Shown here piece after piece: positions 45,698 through 59,200 of a stretch of 64,000 bases of DNA. Under the pieces are notes generated by a model. It was given only the letters and a program-made list of their open reading frames with translations. It ran no database searches and had not been told where the DNA came from. A program made the translations under genes and the position numbers. Numbering within the stretch: position 1 is the first letter of the stretch; every line of letters starts with the position of its first letter. Where the stretch lies: assembly GCA_947034885.2 (NCBI GenBank), contig OX344750.2:8724501-8788500 (forward strand). Direction: 5' to 3'. This DNA comes from Thuidium tamariscinum. Lineage: Eukaryota; Streptophyta; Bryopsida; Hypnales; Thuidiaceae.

Positions 45698-48600
45698 ATG
45701 TTGCCGACGGTGAATCGGCCGGGCCGCGCTTCAAGCGGTGGCTACCGCAACAATTCGGTTCTACCGCAGTATTTGCGACGAATTGTCAAGGTATTACTAT
45801 GAAGGGATACTTCTCGAGGGTTTTGCTGTTGTTCTGATTGATCTCTGGGAGATCAAATCTGGTTAGGTAGAGACTTCGAGTAGTAGATCACATGAAAATT
45901 GGAGACTGTGTGTTTGAGCTGGAAGAATGTCTTCGACAGCGAACGAGTTGGAATGACGAGTTTTTTGTGTTGAAAGTTTTGTTCTAAGAAATTCTCTTCG
46001 GAACCTCATAGGGGTTAGGCTGTCAAGGTTGTAATAATGCGCTGCAGCTATCGTTTGGTATTGTGTGAATTAGAAGAGAAAGCTATTGAGGTGATCTGGT
46101 ATGGACACCTACTTCGAAGCTCGAGAGTGTAGTTTAGGTCAACTTATTGGGATACCCTGGAACTCAGTGATGAATGTTAGTATTTGGCAAGTTTGAAGCT
46201 TTCCTTTTTTCTTTTTTCCTGGTGTCCTGTGTTTTTTGGAATGATAGTTCACTGATGAGATAGGGTTCAATTTGCAAATTAGGGTTTCAAGGTGGTTTGT
46301 GATTTTACTATGATTTGAGCAATGGTGTCTTGTTCAAAAGTGTAAGAACTGATTGGGGTTGTGAATGGGTTTCAGTACCAACAAATGGACATGGAATACA
46401 CATTCTGGCAAATGCTTCATCTGTGCACATCACCCAAAGTTGTGTAAGTGCTTTCAGACCTAAATGCACACTGAGACATTCGTTTCGGTCATCATCTTGG
46501 AGGTTCTACAGTTTGCAATAAGTTATATTGAGAACTTGGGTTTCAGTGACGTTCATGAAAATTGAGAGGGATATGATATGAGTTCATTTTTCTGCTTTTG
46601 ATTGTGAAATTGCCTTTATGTTTGCAGGTACCAACAAACGAAATACCACAAGCGTAAGTGTTGAATTCATGCTCTCTATTGTGCTGCTACTTTTTCTCTT
46701 CGTGCAGAAATTCATACTTGGCCACATGCTTCAGATCATGTGATTGTATGCTTGGAAGAGAAGGACTGACTGGGCATCTGTACTGTTGGTTGCAGAGACA
46801 AAAAATCAGTGGGCGCGAGACGACCCAGCTTTTGTGGTCATCTGCTGTTTTTTATTGGCAGTGGCAGCTTCAGCATTCAGTGCAGCGTACGTTATATTTT
46901 TAGGCAATTTTCTTTCTCAGCAATGCTAGCTTCTATTAATGTGACTCCTTGTCCTGTTTTGCCCAGGGCTTGCACTAGCTATGGCCTACCAGTAGAAATT
47001 CCCTGTCTACGTTCTTGAAAACCTAACCGTATTAAATCCTGCTAAATGTAAAGCCATTTAAGACAATTTCTAGAAGTAAAAGTTGCTAATTCTATTGCGA
47101 CTAGATTTTCTAGAGCGTCTGGCAATTCCGAAGGAGAGCTTACGTAGATCTGTTTACAAAAGTCACTTCCGGTGAAAGCGCCTTGCAGCTGATGTATTGG
47201 TCCTAGGTCGCATGATATTGCTGGCCTATATTTTGCTTATCTATCTTCGTTCTCCTGACGAGGCATTTTTATGGAACTTCAGGTATGGACACGGCGTGGC
47301 TCAAGCAACCTTTACCATCGCATCTGTGGTCATCATGCATTTTTTACTGGCTGGAATCTCCTTGGCCTCTATCTGTTGGTGAGCTCTCGTTAAACTTTTG
47401 ATTAATTGTCAAAAAATCTACTACTCTAATGGTTTTCTTCTCATAGTAAATGTCCCCTGAGCAAATTCTATGATAATAGCATTTAGTCTACTAGCAGTCA
47501 GAAAGCTTTTTCTCTTTCACATCCCTCCTATTTTCCCAATCTTATTCACAAGACGCATCTAAACAAGCGATTAATTGCAAGTGTCTACCTCGAATAGAAA
47601 TATATTATTTTCCTATGTCTCTTTCCAAATATTTTCAGTGCAATCCTGAACACAATCCTGAGTGTAATTTTCAGAACCATCCTCATAATTGTCTTCACTA
47701 ATTGAAATATCCAAAAACCTCATTTGACAATCTTATAATGTCACTATTCCATAACCACACGTCCCGTATCTATGAAACAAGAATTTATTTTCATGATGAA
47801 TGGGTTTCAAGTGTGAACTTGCCTGATAATCTGGTGGTGACTGGTGTGACAGGTTTCTGTCTAATCACTATCTTCGTGAAGAGATTGCTGTGCATACACA
47901 TGTCGTAGAGCAGCGTGTTGAATGGTAGGTGCTTGGATCTATTGTGAGTCGTAAATTTTGATAGTGTTTATGGCCTATGATCTTAATGTTGACTTCTAGT
48001 CTGCCAGAACACTTTTCAGTACTTTCAATACCCTGTTGTTTAGAGAGCTTCTAGATTTGCTTTCATCCTGGAGGTTATCACGTTGATCAAGGAAATGTAT
48101 AATGCTTTTTAGTCTGATTTCAGCTCATAGAATGGTCTCTGTTTTGAACAGGTTATACGCGTTCGACATCCACTGCAATGCGTATTTCCCGCTTTTTGTG
48201 GTTCTTTATGGTACTGGTGTTGTATTTCCATCTTTTCGTTTACTACTTCTCAGCTCTTTTGTTCAAATGTGACACACCAATTGAATGAAACATTGTTTCA
48301 GTGCGTACATTTTAACTAATTGTGGATATTTATAACTTGGTTGGATTTTGTTTTATCACGCAGTGCTGCAATATTTCCTTTCGCCTCTACTTCTGGTTCA
48401 TGGGTTTATGTCGACACTACTGTCGAATGTGCTGTACTTCGTCGCGATTTCGTACTACCATTACCTCAACTTTCTCGGCTATGATGGTATGTCCTCATCA
48501 ATTGTAGTAGTATTATAGTAGACACCATTTCACTTGTCCATCGATGGATGAAATTGTATTTATTTTAGACAACTTGGGATTTTTATGTCCTTTTTGAATT

Positions 48601-49366
48601 ATGTGTGATTTTACCTTAATTTCTTTTATTCAAATTAACAAGGCTCTTTGCAAAGCTGAGGTGAGTGGCGTAGTGGAAATGAATGAATCCTTGAACTTCA
48701 AGGTTTGATATTGAAGAGTTTTTTCACAATATTGGTGAAAATTGTGATGTTTTTGTTTTAACCGATTTAGGGATTATCCACTGACATATAGCAGTGCCTA
48801 CGATGGTATCGTTTTAAAATCTTTGTGTGATATTGCTGTGTCAGCCTTCTCTCGTAGTGTATGATATAATGTCTCCTTTTGTGGCCGATTTTTCAAGCTA
48901 TTCTGGTGTTTTCCTGTCGACTGTGATTGCAGTGCTGCCTTTCCTGGAAAGAACAACATTTTTCTTGTACCCTATTTTTGTACTGGCCCTTCTATTTCCA
49001 ATATGTGAGTTTCTTACATTCTTCAGGGGGGTAACATATCGATGTCCGTTCCTGATTATTTCTCAACTTCAATGAATACGAGTAATAAAGAAATATGCTC
49101 ATAGATATAGATATGGAGATGGAGATGATGTGAGAGTATTAGTGAGCTTTTCACCTTTTTGTGACTATCAGAGGCCGGCCTTGTCTATTTGTAAAGGGTT
49201 GTTGCAGTTATTGACCTTGAATTTCAGTCCTTGTAATATGTTGTAATTTGCTTAAATGAGCAAGTTGAGATTCTTACTAATTTTGTATGGTGGGGGTTCG
49301 TGTGTTCCAGCTCTTCTCTCAGGATTCAATCCCACTAGATTTGCTTTGGGCTTGTACTTCGGATGA
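45698..49366 (+). CDS. UNC-50 / GMH1 family Golgi membrane protein
   Basis: Ten exons, 45698-45790, 46376-46443, 46628-46653, 46796-46886, 47283-47378, 47853-47924, 48152-48210, 48364-48486, 48933-49004 and 49311-49366, all in phase, give 251 residues. Family landmarks are 'VLPQYLRRIVK' (21-31), 'QQMDMEYTFWQMLHLCTSPK', 'TKNQWARDDPAFVVICC', 'YLREEIAVHTHVVEQRVEWL', 'YYHYLNFLGYDVLPFLERTT' and a C-terminal 'LLSGFNPTRFALGLYFG'. Five hydrophobic helices lie at about 75-93, 100-124, 161-184, 187-207 and 215-240. UNC-50 proteins reside in the Golgi; yeast Gmh1 binds the ARF exchange factors Gea1/2 and worm UNC-50 is needed for receptor trafficking. The protein has full family length with no lesion. 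A GT donor soon after the stop (near 49381) and an AG near 49901 suggest an intron in the 3' untranslated region. A decayed copy of exon 1 is at 28137-28430. Confidence 0.95.
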
Positions 49367-52300
49367 CTTCCGTGTCGCTGGTGAGTGCAACCTCTTGATG
49401 CATAGAAAACATTTCTCTGAGAGAAACATTAGTTGCTACAGATCATCTGGGAGGTTGATACCTTATCTTTATGTTTTGTACTGCTTTAGAAATGTGCTTA
49501 CCTCCTTCCAGTGGGTCTTCTAGCTCCTTTTCTAGCTGCTTCGATGTTTGCAACTACTCTAGTAGTGGTGTCATTCTGCCTGCAACTGTTATTTTTCTCT
49601 AAATTTCATGTCACGGAATTTTTTTGTATCTCTAAATTTAGTAATTCCAGACCATCAGTGTCTAGAGATATTAGGTCAAATGCTAAGCAAACCGTCAGTC
49701 CATTTTTATAGCAAACCAGCTTCACATTACTGTTAGAGAAAACGTTCAACAGCCTAGAAATAAAAAATCGACGCTTACAATGTCCATTGAAGTGATTTTC
49801 TACCATTTTCTTTGGGCTGAGAACGATTCTACTGCCGGTCAATGAAATAGTCTATAATTCCTTAAACTTGAGTTTTTTACGCCTTCACATTGGTAACCTC
49901 CAGACGTGAATCTGCTGTACCAGATACGCAAGCTTTCTTTGCCGAGTGACGAGTTGCTCATCTACAGATTGAAGACGAGCATCACGATGTGCTATCATTC
50001 ATAAATCAAAGGTATCATAGGCTCTGGTCTCTAGTGGGTTGAGGTTCAACTGTGAAGCAGTATGGCATAGCAGCAGAGACTGACCAGCTTGTTGTATTAC
50101 GGATAGTCACTGGGTATATTGATCTTGAACTTGCAACTGCCTGGAAACCTAGAAAGGAAAAATCCTCTTCCATTTCTCAAGGTCAGAATGTGAGTGCTGG
50201 TCCAGGCAAGCATTGTCTTAATGTCTTTTGCTTTTAAGCATACTGCTGATCTAGATCTCTTCCATTGCTTGGTGCAGCTTTGAAACCAATTCTCAAAAAA
50301 TCTGTTGAAGATTCTCAATAATCTGTTGAAATTATTTGAAGTTTCATACTATATAATTGCACGTGTAATGCTGTAAATAATATTTAGAATAATATAGAAC
50401 TACCGACAGAAGAATGAAATGCAATCCTTATTTTCAGATTTACAAACATTGAGATTTAGAATGTTGAATAAATGATATAATGGCAGGAATTTCTTTGAAA
50501 CAAGCGTGAACCTCTTAATCAGAAGGTTCCTAACGTCCCAACATTTCACCAGTGTAAGCACTGACATCAGTGAATGACATGCAAACAAAGCCTTGCATTT
50601 TAACCCCAAAAGTATACAGAGGACATTAACCCCTTAAGTTCCATGACTATGTTTACTCCAAAAACAATAAAAAAATTCTGTCATTTCTAGTACCAATACC
50701 AAATTTTAAAAAACAAACATTTTTTGAGATTTATAACCATAGGATCTTGTAGTAAACTAGTTTGAGAACATGTGGAAAAAATTTCAAAGTTTTCCACCAT
50801 GTAGATTGCAAGATATCAGTGTTTAAATGCTTAGAAATAATTTTTTTCACCCTACAGAAAATTTGGCAGTTGCACTTCAGAAGGTGACAATCATATGAAA
50901 AAAAGGTCCAAAATGGTATTTTTTGCATATTTATTCCAAAACAGTATGATGATTGCGTGCTCAAGGTTACATTGCAGATAATGGTCATCAGAACCTTTTG
51001 AAACGTGGCAATTCATCAAAAGTCATGCAAATCCTTCCGAATGCAAAAGTGGAAGATTTCAGTTCATAAAAACGACTGAAACCTTCGCTCACCCAAATAC
51101 AATAATTGAACAAATCAAGTGCATATTCAGAAATATCTAATTGTACTCAGAAGTGATGGATAGTTTCAAACTAGTGACTAATTAATATGATGAATGACGA
51201 GATGAATAGTGCTAGTAATGCAAACTGTTCCCTTCTTTAGCTTCAATAGCATGAATATCATTGTCATCATTGACAAGCTTGTATCCATGTTTCGCTCCCA
51301 TTCATCTTGACCCTTGTCAAACTTCAACTTACTTTGTTTGCGTTTCTTAATTCCTATGCATAATTGATCCCAGTTGTAAAATTAAACTGGAGTCATTGAG
51401 TAGCAAATAAGCTGGCTAGTTTGAACTATAGAGGATCCAAAGAAGGGAAAACCTATAATCCTCTAAGGATTGAATTGAAGGAGAGGCTGGGACTCATTTC
51501 CATTCTTTGAACTTGGAACGGTTATAATCAACTGCCTAATAGGAAGCTAACACATGTCTTTCATTTTCTGCGGCTTAATGAACAGGAAGTACTTTGTCAC
51601 TGGACAGTGGACACTAACAGGAAGGCTCTTAACGTCAGACATGGGTCTAGACCAACTTTTGCCTTCGTAAATTCACTGTAAATTCTCTGCTAGCTATAAA
51701 ATTACCAAACCTTCAGCTAGCACATCATGTCCAAAACACCTCAAGTGATAAGTTTTGGGTGCCTCCACCTTACGTTCGCAGCAGCATCACAATTAGGTGC
51801 AATTACCTTATGACGTTGTAAGACTTGAACTGCCCAGTTGGGTCTTTCTAAGCATTTGCAAGGTTGGTTTACTTAATCTTCCATTACTGCGATCTTCCTG
51901 GTGAACAAAGGCGGCATAACACGCAATTCATTTACGTCATTAAACGAGCCCTCTTAGTCATTGGGTCCTCCAGACCCGTAATTCTCCGTATTCACTAAAG
52001 CACAATCCCTAGAGACCTATGCTGTCAAGGATAACTGGCTGGGAGAGACAAGACTGAGTCTTCAAACATGTTCCAGAATGACATGCTGACACATGAACGG
52101 TCAATTACTTCAGAACTGAATGAAACTCAGTATCCAAATCTTAAAAAAATTCTTTCTAATGCACCATTGATTTTGTTCATTCATGTTTAACTGTGACATA
52201 ATCAACCACAAGATTGGGACGTAAGCACTTACCTAAAACATATGTGGAGTCCTCACACAAGTTTGCTTCTCCAGTGTCGCTTACGGGTGACAATCCATTC

Positions 52301-52722
52301 AATTATAGTTGTCTAACCCGCGCTTACACCATGAAGAACTTCTGAAGACCCAAGACATGTGGAGTCTTCACATCTGCACCACAGCCATAGTCAAAACTAG
52401 AAAATCAACTGTTAAACCCAAACAGTTAGGTCAGCATGATACGCATGCCGAGTCGACTCCAAATTTCAGAGTTCAAGGAAATCGTTGCATTATAGCATAC
52501 ATTAATAATATCGAGGGCATGCGCAACTGTGGCTGAATAATATGGAATGATAAAACGACCACATTGATAAATAGTAATCCCTAAAAAGGAGAAAATAATT
52601 GCGGGGATTGCAGAAGTAGGAATCCCCCATTCCTCATTAAGTTATATACATGAAGACTAAACTAGGGAAGAACATACGTGACAAGTCAGTCAAGGATGTC
52701 CAAAGAATAGTTACAGTATATG
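49367..52722. other. convergent intergenic region
   Basis: No gene is seen. The first 700-900 bases probably include the spliced 3' leader of UNC-50. At 50626-50990 lies a TTAA-family copy starting TTAACCCCTTAAGTTCC, with the core 'ACCATAGGATCTTGTAG' and 'CATGTAGATTGCAAGATATC'. From 51000 to 52700 the sequence is of average composition without domains, paired exons or RNA-gene signatures. Confidence 0.45.
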
Positions 52723-55700
52723 TTACACCAGAGGTTCCAAAAGCTCTTCCATCTCTGCAGCCATCTGTGTAGCACCTCTATCACTTGAATTTCTACGGTT
52801 GCGCAACCATGGACAACACATATCTAACCAGCCCAGCCCCAGCCTGTATTCCCTGTTCCTATCAGCGTCTTCAATCTGTTTGTTAAGTTCTTCCAGCCTT
52901 TCTCGCAACTCAGATGCTCGTTCATCAGCCATTTGAAGGGAGCGCTCTGCTGCTGTGCGAGCGACAATGGCTGCTGCAGCCATTTCTTCTTTCGACCGCA
53001 ATTTCAGTAAAGCTTCTTCTCCAGAGTGTTTTAAGCGATCAATTTGTTTATTGAGCTCAGAAACCTGCCGGGGCATCGTTAAAATATATTAGAAAACAAT
53101 TTAGGTACGTCAAAATAAAGTTTACTTCGTAATTCATGCTTAGTCATCACTAATAAATGCTTTTACTGACAGAAGCAGCGACTAATTGGTGTCTCAGTAT
53201 CACAACTGGTCACAAATCTCCTAATTGAACAATTAACTACCCTATCTTTGAAGGTACAATAATATCACCTCAAATTGACATCTCTCAAGATCTACCATGA
53301 CGGCAGCATAGGCAGCTGCATCCTCTGTAGATGCTTGCTTCCATCGTTCAACTTCCTCTTCCAAAGTCTCAATGTCTGCAGTTTTACCGTCCACCTGTGA
53401 TCCAGAGAAGCAGAAATAGGAATCAAGTCCATTATCAGTTCATACGCTTGAGAATTGCGTTGATGAAATCTTCACTTACAGCAACTCTAAATGTCATGTA
53501 TAATCTTATCACGGACAATATGAGAGAATTAGCTCCGACTGATTTGTGTTTGATAAAAGGTCAATGTAATCCTTTGTTGACATCATGGTACTAAGTGGCT
53601 GACCAATAACTTGAAAGGAAATAGATACAAACTACATGCAGCTTTGCAAATGTAAAGCAATTTCAAGTAGAAATGTATTGCTCAAGAGAACAAGCATTCT
53701 GAGAAAACAAAACGCAAAAACAAATACAACCATAACTTGCAAAATAAAAGACAGTATTTCAAATATTCACCTGCAAGAGGATGTCATTGATCTGTGCAGC
53801 TTTCTCCGCCAACTCTTGGACCTGGGTGTTCGAGAGTGTCCTAAGCTCACCGACTTCTGACCTGCACAACCAAAAATTTCATTAATTAAAGCAGACGTTG
53901 ACTAAAGTATCTTGAAACCTATCCCGACGAATAATACCAAACATTTTCACACGGCAGATGGTCTGTTTTCGATATATGCTGCGCAAGTCCAAAACTATTT
54001 AGATATATCCTTCTATGGTATCTCCATAATTGCAAACCCCTTGCCAATAACTAGGATAGTGAAACATGGCACAATTAACTATGCCAAAATACACAGATCA
54101 ATAATGCAATAAGCTTAAAAGTAGGAAACTTTGAGTGAAATACCTTGCTTGTGCTAAGGTCGTTTCAAGTTCCCCAATCTGCTGCCTAAGTTGATTAATT
54201 TCGCTCTCAAGGGCAGTCACCTGAAAGGCAAGATATTAGCATTTGTCCATGATGTAGAGCGCCATTAGGAAGTCAAGAGCAAGAAAAATAGCCCGTGATA
54301 AAGGATAGGAATGGCAACCTTCCAGCTCACACAATATAGTAAATGCTAAGCACTCCGATGGTGTTGCTACGAAGACATCCAAGTGCAAATGCTCGTCTCT
54401 TTTGGGGAGACGCACAGTTCCTACATTTGGGGATGTAACAACTCCGCCTCCAGGAGGAATTAATTCCATAATTAATTGTCAATATGACAGATTGCACATA
54501 CCTTCGAGAGAGCCTCATCTCTACCCTGTGCCACCACGCTCAGCTCAACCCTAATTCGGGCCAACTCTTCGTTCTCCTCTTCGTGCACTCTGCCTTGTTC
54601 TGCCAACTCTTGCGCCTCTTTCAAAGAGACCTGCAGCCTTTCCACCTCCAGATTCTCTTGGCTCAATTTCACTCGAAGGTCTGAAATAGTCTCCAGCACT
54701 TGCTGCTTCTCAGACAAAGCAGTAGCCAACAGTTCCGCAGCGTCCTGTTTCTGCCCTACCAATCTACCTATTCTAGTCACTTGCTCGTGACTAGTTTTCT
54801 CCCAATCCTCTTTCTTTCCCTTCCATGAGATTCCTATTCTCGTACCAAGCTCCAAAAGTGCCTTCAGCTCTGTTACACATCGTTCTGGCATACTCTGTTT
54901 CTCGTCTACATTCTCACTTGCAGAATCAGCGGTACCAGATTCCTCTAACGAATTCAACTCATGAGGTAATTCGAGCAGGCACTTCCGAAGCTTGCCGATA
55001 CACTTGCAAGCGTCTCGAAGCGTCTCCTTACCCCGACCGGCTTCATCCGTCAGGTTCTTCACCTGGCTCTGCATCTCCAGAATCGTCTGCTGCAATGCAC
55101 CGTTCACGCTCTCCGCCGCAGCCAACTTCTCAGAAAACCCCAGCTCCAATTCTAAAAACATGTCATCCTTCCGATTGGCCTGATCCTTCCACATCTCAGC
55201 TTCAGAGCCCTTCTTCGCCAAATCCTCTTTCAATTTCGAAATTGAGGCTTCCAGCTCGGATACTTCAATCGCCACGCTGTAGTTCCGTTGCTCCATCTGT
55301 TCTCCGACCTCACGATGCGCCCTCATCGCCGCTTCTCGCTGCCTCAAAACCTCCTCTACAATTTCTTCCACACGTTTCCCAAACCCGTAGGCGATCGCTT
55401 GCAAGCCCGTGTATTTCGAAGCAGGCAAATTCCGTCCAAAGCTTTTGACACCACTAGCCATGGTTGTAATTTTCTCATTCACACTAATCAGCAACCTTGC
55501 TACTTCCCCGATCTCGCTCTTCGCCACATCCCTAGCCCTAATTACGTCCTCCTTCACACGCACGCTCTCATCGCGCTGCTGCCGAAGCTCATCACGTTCA
55601 CGCGAAACGTCCTCCTTCTGCCGCATGATCAATTCCACGTCCCGTAACGACTGATCGCGAGCTCGATAAGCCTCATCACGCTGCCGCGCGGCCTCCGTGA

Positions 55701-55941
55701 TCAAAGCCTTCAAGCGCACGAAATTGGAGTCACCCTCCGCTTTCGCAAGTTCCAGCACCTTCCGAGCCTGCCGCTCAGCTTCGAGCTCCGCAGTAAGCTC
55801 CATGACACTCTTTTCTTCGATCATCGGAGTCTGAATTGGAGGAAGCTCCACGGGAGCGGCATCGAGCTCTTCATCTTCGTCGAAATCACTCAAGGCGCCT
55901 GCGGCTTCGCCCTCCTCAGTTGCAGCATCCACGCTCCCCAT
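52723..55941 (-). CDS. long plant coiled-coil protein
   Basis: Five exons, 54502-55941, 54144-54220, 53771-53861, 53269-53394 and 52723-53064, in phase, give 691 residues. The N-terminal 45 residues are acidic and low in complexity ('DFDEDEELDAAPVE'). The rest is heptad-like E/K/R/L-rich coiled coil, with charged repeats such as 'RERDELRQQRDESVRVKEDV'. A conserved-looking interruption around residues 150-210 contains 'VARLLISVNEKITTMASGVK' and 'KYTGLQAIAYGFGKRVEEIV'. The C-terminus has a short hydrophobic, cysteine-containing patch, 'LGLGWLDMCCPWL', then a basic run. It resembles plant proteins annotated as myosin-heavy-chain-related or prefoldin-like, none with a firm function. There is no motor domain and no clear transmembrane helix, so it is probably a cytoskeletal or membrane-tethering scaffold. 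The ATG at 55941 opens a 1440-bp exon without competitors. Confidence 0.85.
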
Positions 55942-56169
55942 CGCTCTCTCACAGACCTATCTCTCTGCCTCGTCTCACTATGTACATTGAAGTTGTGGAT
56001 CGTGCTTTGCCGAAAAGGATCTAGGGAGAGTCGATGAAAGAGAGATTTAGGGTTTGGCGCTCATCATTGGAGTCGGTCCCGTTGAAAATCGATCGCACCT
56101 CCTGTGTGTCTACTTTCTACGTGTCGAATGAAACTTAAACGAAACACCTCCAAACGGTTGATCTTTTTA
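55942..56169 (-). promoter_or_regulatory. short upstream region of the coiled-coil gene
   Basis: The 228 bases between the start codon and a MITE-like element are of average GC content. They include a CT-rich stretch just before the start and 'CTACGTGTCG' at about 56116. No TATA box was recognised. The MITE inserted unusually close to this gene. Confidence 0.4.
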
Positions 56170-56970
56170 TTAACCCCTAATTGCCCAAGCCTTTTCAAGT
56201 GTGTTTTGACTATGAAAAAAGTGCATGAGTTTGTAGTCATCCCTAGTGAAGCAAGTTGATTTTTTTTCCAAAATCTGACCGCGTAGATGTTTAAAGAGCT
56301 TGTTTATTAATAAGTATACAAATTTTGAGTACGAAATTGCATAGGAGCTGTGAGATTATAACAAGAAAAGAGTACATTTTCTATATTAAGTATATTGCCT
56401 TTTCTCACAATGTTTCTCAAATTTGCATATAAATTTTTTTGGAGATTGGAGGTGACATAAACAACTATAAAGAGTGTTAGCAAACTAAAATGCACTTCTA
56501 AAAAACTTAATTTCACATGAAAAGCTATTAAATTCATTACACAATTCACCTTGCAATTGTTGAAATGCAATTATTTTTTATATGTAGAAATTGCAAATAA
56601 CTCCAATATGTTTAAATTTTCAATGGTGAATATCATGAAAACACTTTCCTCTTTCCATTGGAACCATTCTCAAAGCAAATGGATATGTACAATTTCTTAG
56701 TTCTCAAATCAAGTGAAATTGCATAAAGCTAGGAAATGAAGTAAAATTGGCAAGCTTTACACTTCACTTATGGTACATGTATGCCTTTGAAGACCTCTCA
56801 ATAATCAAATATGTACTTTTTTCAGTGAAAAATGAAAGTTTTCAATAGTTAATCCTTAGAACTTCCCGAATTTTTCTAAAAAAAGGTCACATGAATTTAA
56901 CTGCCCATTCAAAAATGGGCCTGAAATTTCAGATCAACCATATATGGTCAATTGGGCAGTTAGGGGTTAA
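56170..56970. mobile_element. TTAA-bordered MITE-like element (801 bp)
   Basis: The left end is TTAACCCCTAATTGCCCAAG and the inverse of the right end TTAACCCCTAACTGCCCAAT, the same termini as at 16390-17040. The interior is AT-rich and non-coding. It lies about 230 bases upstream of the coiled-coil gene start. Confidence 0.68.
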
Positions 56971-57394
56971 GATAGCACACGAATTTATCCTTGCAAGTGT
57001 GATGTGACACTTATTTATCAAAGAGTTACACTATCTGCAAAATGACAAAAGTAGTGTGGTGTGGTGTATCAATTTCGTCAAAACAAAATCAAATTTGTAG
57101 CAGTACAGATTTTGTAGTGACACTAAATTTCTCCTCACAATTTCTACAAAGCATTGTGCCTTGGTCAACTCCATAGTTTAGATAGATTTGTAATAAGTAT
57201 GAAACAAAATAAGAAAGAATTCTTGAAAGAATTTTTGTTTGCAATCATATACAATGGAATAATCTACTTTTATGTTTTTAAAATAAAATCATATATCTTC
57301 TATGAACTAGGTCTCATTGTTCTTTAGTCTACCATTTCTTTCTATAGAAGATTGAAGGTTTTGGGGCCCTATTTCTAGCTTAGTGTCAAGAAGA
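56971..57394. other. AT-rich spacer
   Basis: Nothing recognisable in this stretch. Confidence 0.4.
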
Positions 57395-57720
57395 GAGTTG
57401 TTTTTTTGTTTTTTTGTTTTTTTGAAACAAATAGAAATCCATTGCAAAACAAAAAGTACAAAGCAGCCAAGCCCACTAGATTAAACAAAAATGTAGAAAG
57501 AAGAGAAGGAAAAAACTACATGAAATGACAAGGATTCCGAACCATGCCTAGTTGAAACAATACTATCATCCACCCTAGTAGCAAAGATCGGAGAGTAAAT
57601 TTACACTGCATCAAAATTAGACCAAATCATGTTACCTTGTTGGAGACGATGCTTGACTTGGTGTTTGGCCTTAAGTAGCGTTGCAATACCAAAGTTGAGA
57701 AGGGCCTTCTACAAGCAAAA
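57395..57720 (-). mobile_element. LINE-like 3' end
   Basis: On the minus strand the sequence runs through 'GTGGGCTTGGCTGCTTTGTA', 'CTTTTTGTTTTGCAATGG' and 'ATTTCTATTTGTTTC' into a tail of repeated A7C units. This is the usual layout of the 3' end of plant L1-type retrotransposons. No reverse transcriptase or endonuclease motif precedes it, so it is a 5'-truncated copy. Confidence 0.5.
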
Positions 57721-58233
57721 AGAGAGTTTCATTCTTCAATATTGAAGCTTAGACATGGTATAGTAAAAACTAATAAATTTTAGTTATTGAGTATAAATGG
57801 AAGTTAATGTTTGAGTTTACCTAACTTTCTGAAGCATAGGTAGTAGTTTCTCTAAGAGAGTACAAAATCCTATAATAGAAATTCAATATAATTAAAAAAA
57901 AAAAGGCAAGGGTCATAATGTAATCGTTGTCATGGTTTTGGATTAATTGATATAGAGCTTTAGACCTTTTGTAAGTTTGACCACACTTTGATGATTTTAT
58001 ACATTCAACTATTTCTACATAAGATTGTAGAGTAATTTCTAATCACCAAGTTTAGCAAGTATGACTATATATTTCTTTCCATTTTATGAAGTAATTAAAA
58101 GTTTCTTTCAATTTCCATTCCAATACAAGTATCTTAGTAAATTTATTTTTAAAAATTCTATGACTTTTTTTGTTTTATTAGAGAGATTCATGTTTGTTCA
58201 AAAGCCTTTGATTCATTCTATTTTGATTCACCT
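57721..58233. other. AT-rich spacer
   Basis: Nothing recognisable in this stretch. Confidence 0.4.
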
Positions 58234-58654
58234 TTAACCCTTAAAGTTCCAAGTCTCATCCTTTAGAAAACAATTGAAGGTTTGGTTTGGTTCATGTAAT
58301 CTCAATTTTTACTAGGATTTTCTTGGATTTTCTTTTAATCTTTTAATGACAATCCAATCCAAAGGATTTATTTTTACTAGAATCTTTACAAAAACTTCTC
58401 TATTATTTAACTATGTATAAAGTTCTTAATATCATTTTCTTTGTCTTTTGCAAGATGTATTCAGCAATTCATATGTTGGATTTTGAATCACAATTGGAAC
58501 ATAGAAAATTCAATAATAATTGAATAGTAGCTATGAGTTTGCCTTCATTGTGATTGGTCATTTGCACAAGCTATAAGATGCCTATATGAGATTTTTTTGA
58601 AATCTAAGTTTTAAAAGCCGCTTTCTAAGACCTCAAATGTCCTTTAAGGGTTAA
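58234..58654. mobile_element. possible TTAA-bordered MITE-like element (421 bp)
   Basis: The left end TTAACCCTTAAAG and the right end are inverse over 13 bases. The repeat is shorter and more diverged than at 16390 and 56170, so membership in the same family is likely but not certain. Confidence 0.5.
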
Positions 58655-58874
58655 TATAGGAAAAAATTTGAATTTTATTTAATTATTTAATTAATTATTA
58701 TAGATCACATTTTTGTCTATTATCAATAGATTGACTCATTCTATTTGAATATTGTGAATTTATAGAGCATCTTGTTTTGTAGGTATTCATAGCAACTTTT
58801 GGAGGAAAGTAGTATATTGGATCCCTTTATGAATTCAATATTTACATAAGAGAATTTTCAGCTATTGTACAAGA

Positions 58875-59200
58875 CTGTGAGTTCCCAGACGTTGGGAATG
58901 CACTGGAAACGCTGGAAACGCAATGCTGATGTGGTCGAGCGACTGCCACGTCAGAAAATACTAATTTTTGATTAATTTTAATTAATTATTAAATATTTTT
59001 TAAATATTTTTTTGAATCATTTTTTTGCTCTTTAGTACATTCTGAAGTTTTTTGGAATTTTTTTTTTTTTTTTTTCAAAATTCAAAAATTTAGACCAGCA
59101 GGGGGCTGGTCTACAACAATGGGAACAATTTTAGGGAACACCCCTGAAACGGTCTTCTAGGGGCCCAAAAATCCTCTTATGCAAATTCCCTCCAAAAATC
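58875..59200. mobile_element. short element with 11-bp flanking duplication
   Basis: ATTGTACAAGA occurs at 58864-58874 and again at 59201-59211, as a target duplication would. The 326-bp insert has 'GACTGTGAGTTCCC' and 'GATGTGGTCGAGCGACTGCC', both related to the MITE at 12784-13055. It also has a hairpin, AGACCAGC / GCTGGTCT, and a block shared with 14286-14395. Terminal inverted repeats are not obvious. Confidence 0.6.

Noticed and set aside
54825-55448. Open frame of 207 residues on the plus strand
   Set aside because: Antisense shadow of the large first exon of the coiled-coil gene, whose frame is supported by 480 uninterrupted codons and matching splice phases.
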